DNA from: Pelagibacteraceae bacterium AG-430-E20
GTDB lineage: Bacteria; Pseudomonadota; Alphaproteobacteria; Pelagibacterales; Pelagibacteraceae
Assembly: GCA_003209915.1 (NCBI GenBank)
Contig: QCOF01000001.1
Coordinates: 62,001-126,000, forward strand
Direction: 5' to 3'
DNA length: 64,000 bases
Shown: positions 62,408-64,000 of the stretch, in pieces
How the letters are laid out: each line of letters opens with the position of its first letter
Numbering within the stretch: position 1 is the stretch's first letter
Translations under genes and position numbers: made by a program
The notes under the pieces: generated by a model
What the model saw: the letters and a program-made list of their open reading frames with translations, nothing else
The model's database searches: none
Told to the model about the DNA's origin: nothing

Positions 62408-63651
62408 TCTTTAATACCAATCATATTTTTAATTAAGTTTTTAATTTCTGAATCCGTAATTTTTTCTACTACATCAAGTAAAAAACCGTTTATTAAAAGT
62501 TCTCTGGCTTGATTATAATTTAAACCTCTAGACATTAAATAAAATACAGAGTCTTCATCAAGACTTCCTGAGGCTGAACCATGTGAACATTTAACATCAT
62601 CTGCATAAATTTCTAATTCAGGTTTAGCATTAAATTCAGAGTCTTTATTTAGCAATATTGCTTTACTAAGCTGGTAACCATCTGTTTTCTGCGCAACAGA
62701 ATTTACATATATTTTTCCTTGGTATACTGCTTTAGAGCTATCTTCTAAAACACTCTTAATTAATTGATAGCTTTTCGTATTCTCTGTTAAATGATTAATG
62801 GTTGTTCTGATTTCATGATGTTTATTTTTATCAAGCGAGAAAATACCATTGACAAAAGCAGATGAATGTTCTCCTTTTAAATTGCAATTAATTTCACTTT
62901 TAAAGAAATTAGATCCTGATGATAAAATAAATGTCTCTGAAATAGTATTTTTATTTTGTACGATGTTATTAAAAGAATATTTAATATTTTTATTTTCAAG
63001 TTTATCTACTTTATAATTTTTAAGAATTGCATCTTCTTTTAAATTAAAGTTATAAAAAATATTTAAAAAATTTTTTTCGGATGTGTCGTTAAATAAGTCA
63101 ATTAATCTTAAGCAACTATCATCTTGCAACTCAAAATCTAATCTTAAATTAATGTTTTTTGACCAAATTTTAGAGTTAGTTGTATGGTAAATAATGAGCG
63201 GTTTTAATAACTGATAGCCAGTTTTAATGACTATTTTAAAGCATTTATTAGTAAAAGCATTATTTAAATCAGATAAAGAATTATTATTATCAAATTTATT
63301 AATAGTTTCTGATTGATCAATTATTTCTATTTGACCTTTTTTTTCATAGTCAAAATCAATTTTTTCAATTCTACCATTTATAAAGACTATTTTATTATGT
63401 TCTAATCCATCCACGAATACAGAAGTGTCAACTTTGTTGGTAGACGTATAATCATTGTAAAAACTTAATTCCCCAATATTTTTATTAATTATCTGGTTAA
63501 GATCTGAGAATTTCCAATCTTCTTCTTTTCTATTTGGAAAACCTTTGTTTATAAAATTATCTAAAGAAAATTTTTTTATTTCAATATCTTTTTGAGATAA
63601 ACTTAAATTTTTAATAGTATTGTCAAAATCTTTTTGTAATTGTTCTTTCAT
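62404..63651 (-). CDS. sufD: Fe-S cluster assembly protein SufD
   Basis: The 415-residue protein has the SufB/SufD beta-helix core. Its C-terminal segment ADDVKCSHGSASGSLDEDSVFYLMSRGLNYNQARELLINGF is the family hallmark, including the conserved Cys and His. The N-terminal GFPNRKEEDWKFSDL is the other recognised block. It forms the SufBCD scaffold with SufC, whose gene precedes it without overlap. The N-terminal half is AT-rich and diverged, as usual in SufD. Confidence 0.92.
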   Translation of the reverse strand: MKEQLQKDFDNTIKNLSLSQKDIEIKKFSLDNFINKGFPNRKEEDWKFSDLNQIINKNIGELSFYNDYTSTNKVDTSVFVDGLEHNKIVFINGRIEKIDFDYEKKGQIEIIDQSETINKFDNNNSLSDLNNAFTNKCFKIVIKTGYQLLKPLIIYHTTNSKIWSKNINLRLDFELQDDSCLRLIDLFNDTSEKNFLNIFYNFNLKEDAILKNYKVDKLENKNIKYSFNNIVQNKNTISETFILSSGSNFFKSEINCNLKGEHSSAFVNGIFSLDKNKHHEIRTTINHLTENTKSYQLIKSVLEDSSKAVYQGKIYVNSVAQKTDGYQLSKAILLNKDSEFNAKPELEIYADDVKCSHGSASGSLDEDSVFYLMSRGLNYNQARELLINGFLLDVVEKITDSEIKNLIKNMIGIKE

Positions 63652-64000
63652 CTAATTAAAATTTTCGTATCCTTTTTTTTCAAGTTCTATAGCTAAATCA
63701 GGACCACCAGATTTAACAATCTTTCCATTGATTAAAACATGGACAAAGTCAGGCTTAATATAGTCAAGCAACCTTTGATAATGTGTAATTATTAAAAAAG
63801 AATTTTTTTCATTTCTTAGAGTATTTACGCCATCTGCAACAATTCTTAATGCGTCTATGTCTAGTCCTGAGTCTGTTTCATCGAGAATAGATAATTTTGG
63901 AGATAACATTGACATTTGTAAAATTTCATTTTTCTTTTTTTCTCCCCCAGAAAAACCAACATTTAATTGTCTATTTAATTTTTCCTCATCAAATTTAAGT
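63652..64000 (-). CDS. sufC: Fe-S cluster assembly ATPase SufC (partial)
   Basis: Only the C-terminal part is in the window; the frame runs off the right edge. The ABC signature [14 protein letters not shown] (bases about 63920-63960), Walker [13 protein letters not shown] and the H-loop [11 protein letters not shown] are visible. Asp-Ser after the Walker B Glu-Thr is SufC-typical (DETDSGLD). SufC hydrolyses ATP to drive cluster assembly with SufB and SufD. The order on this strand is sufC-sufD-sufS-sufU-sufT-sufA; sufB should lie just outside. Confidence 0.94.
   Translation of the reverse strand, partial: LKFDEEKLNRQLNVGFSGGEKKKNEILQMSMLSPKLSILDETDSGLDIDALRIVADGVNTLRNEKNSFLIITHYQRLLDYIKPDFVHVLINGKIVKSGGPDLAIELEKKGYENFN

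Noticed and set aside
1..64000. tRNA, rRNA, CRISPR, insertion sequence or prophage
   Set aside because: I found no cloverleaf, repeat-spacer array, transposase or integrase by reading both strands; a covariance-model scan would be the decisive check.

Overview
The window looks like a streamlined alphaproteobacterial genome of the SAR11 clade (Candidatus Pelagibacter type). The evidence is the low G+C, very short or overlapping gene junctions, and characteristic SAR11 content: a DMSP demethylase (dmdA), a sodium:solute symporter behind a TPP riboswitch (thiV type), many single-copy uptake systems, few regulators and no mobile elements. I saw no tRNA, rRNA, CRISPR array, insertion sequence or prophage. 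No stretch over 300 bases lacks a gene; the longest gaps (about 110-190 bases) hold promoters, terminators or the structured RNA described below.

Layout. 1-4.9 kb: end of cysQ, recX, an ABA4-like membrane protein, an HCCA-isomerase-like DsbA-fold enzyme, a rhodanese, two surface-sugar type transferases and a bcp peroxiredoxin. 4.9-11 kb: amtB with a GC-rich structured 3' region, HU, rseP, several tiny membrane proteins, yajQ and an RhlE-type helicase. 11-18.7 kb: SRAP protein, TPR protein, MBL hydrolase, tesA divergent from a ybbA/ybbP ABC system, a TauE exporter, a small GNAT protein and a 54-residue membrane peptide. 18.7-23 kb: a RamB/ScfR-type regulator, a 53-residue peptide, isocitrate lyase and dmdA. 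These genes share tandem TTTTGTAAA-type sites in their upstream regions. 23-28.6 kb: an ABC-2 exporter, a periplasmic thioredoxin-like protein, thiV with its TPP riboswitch, a pentapeptide protein and a D-malate/tartrate dehydrogenase.

28.6-57 kb is a dense carbon-acquisition region. It holds a glucose-type (Gts-like) ABC transporter with a ROK kinase and SDRs, a tripartite tricarboxylate transporter (tctCBA), a pdxA-family dehydrogenase with a rhamnonate-dehydratase-like enzyme, and a ribose/fructose-type ABC transporter with a FucU mutarotase and a ribokinase. It also holds inositol-catabolism enzymes (iolD, iolE, several Gfo/Idh/MocA dehydrogenases), an aldehyde dehydrogenase paired with an HpcH/HpaI aldolase, two 2-hydroxyacid dehydrogenases, a 2OG-oxygenase-like protein and a homocysteine methyltransferase. 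All three solute-binding-protein genes here are followed at once by a strong intrinsic terminator. 57-64 kb: a DMT transporter, a YbaK deacylase, glnA and the convergent suf operon (sufC-D-S-U-T-A) running off the right edge.

Most interesting hypotheses: (1) iolD and iolE without iolB/C/J, but with an aldehyde dehydrogenase, a sugar-acid dehydratase and an HpaI-type aldolase, could form a kinase-free route from inositol to pyruvate plus malonate semialdehyde; (2) one RamB-like regulator may link the glyoxylate shunt to DMSP demethylation; (3) intrinsic terminators set solute-binding-protein dosage, one of them lying inside the start of tctB; (4) a structured RNA follows amtB.
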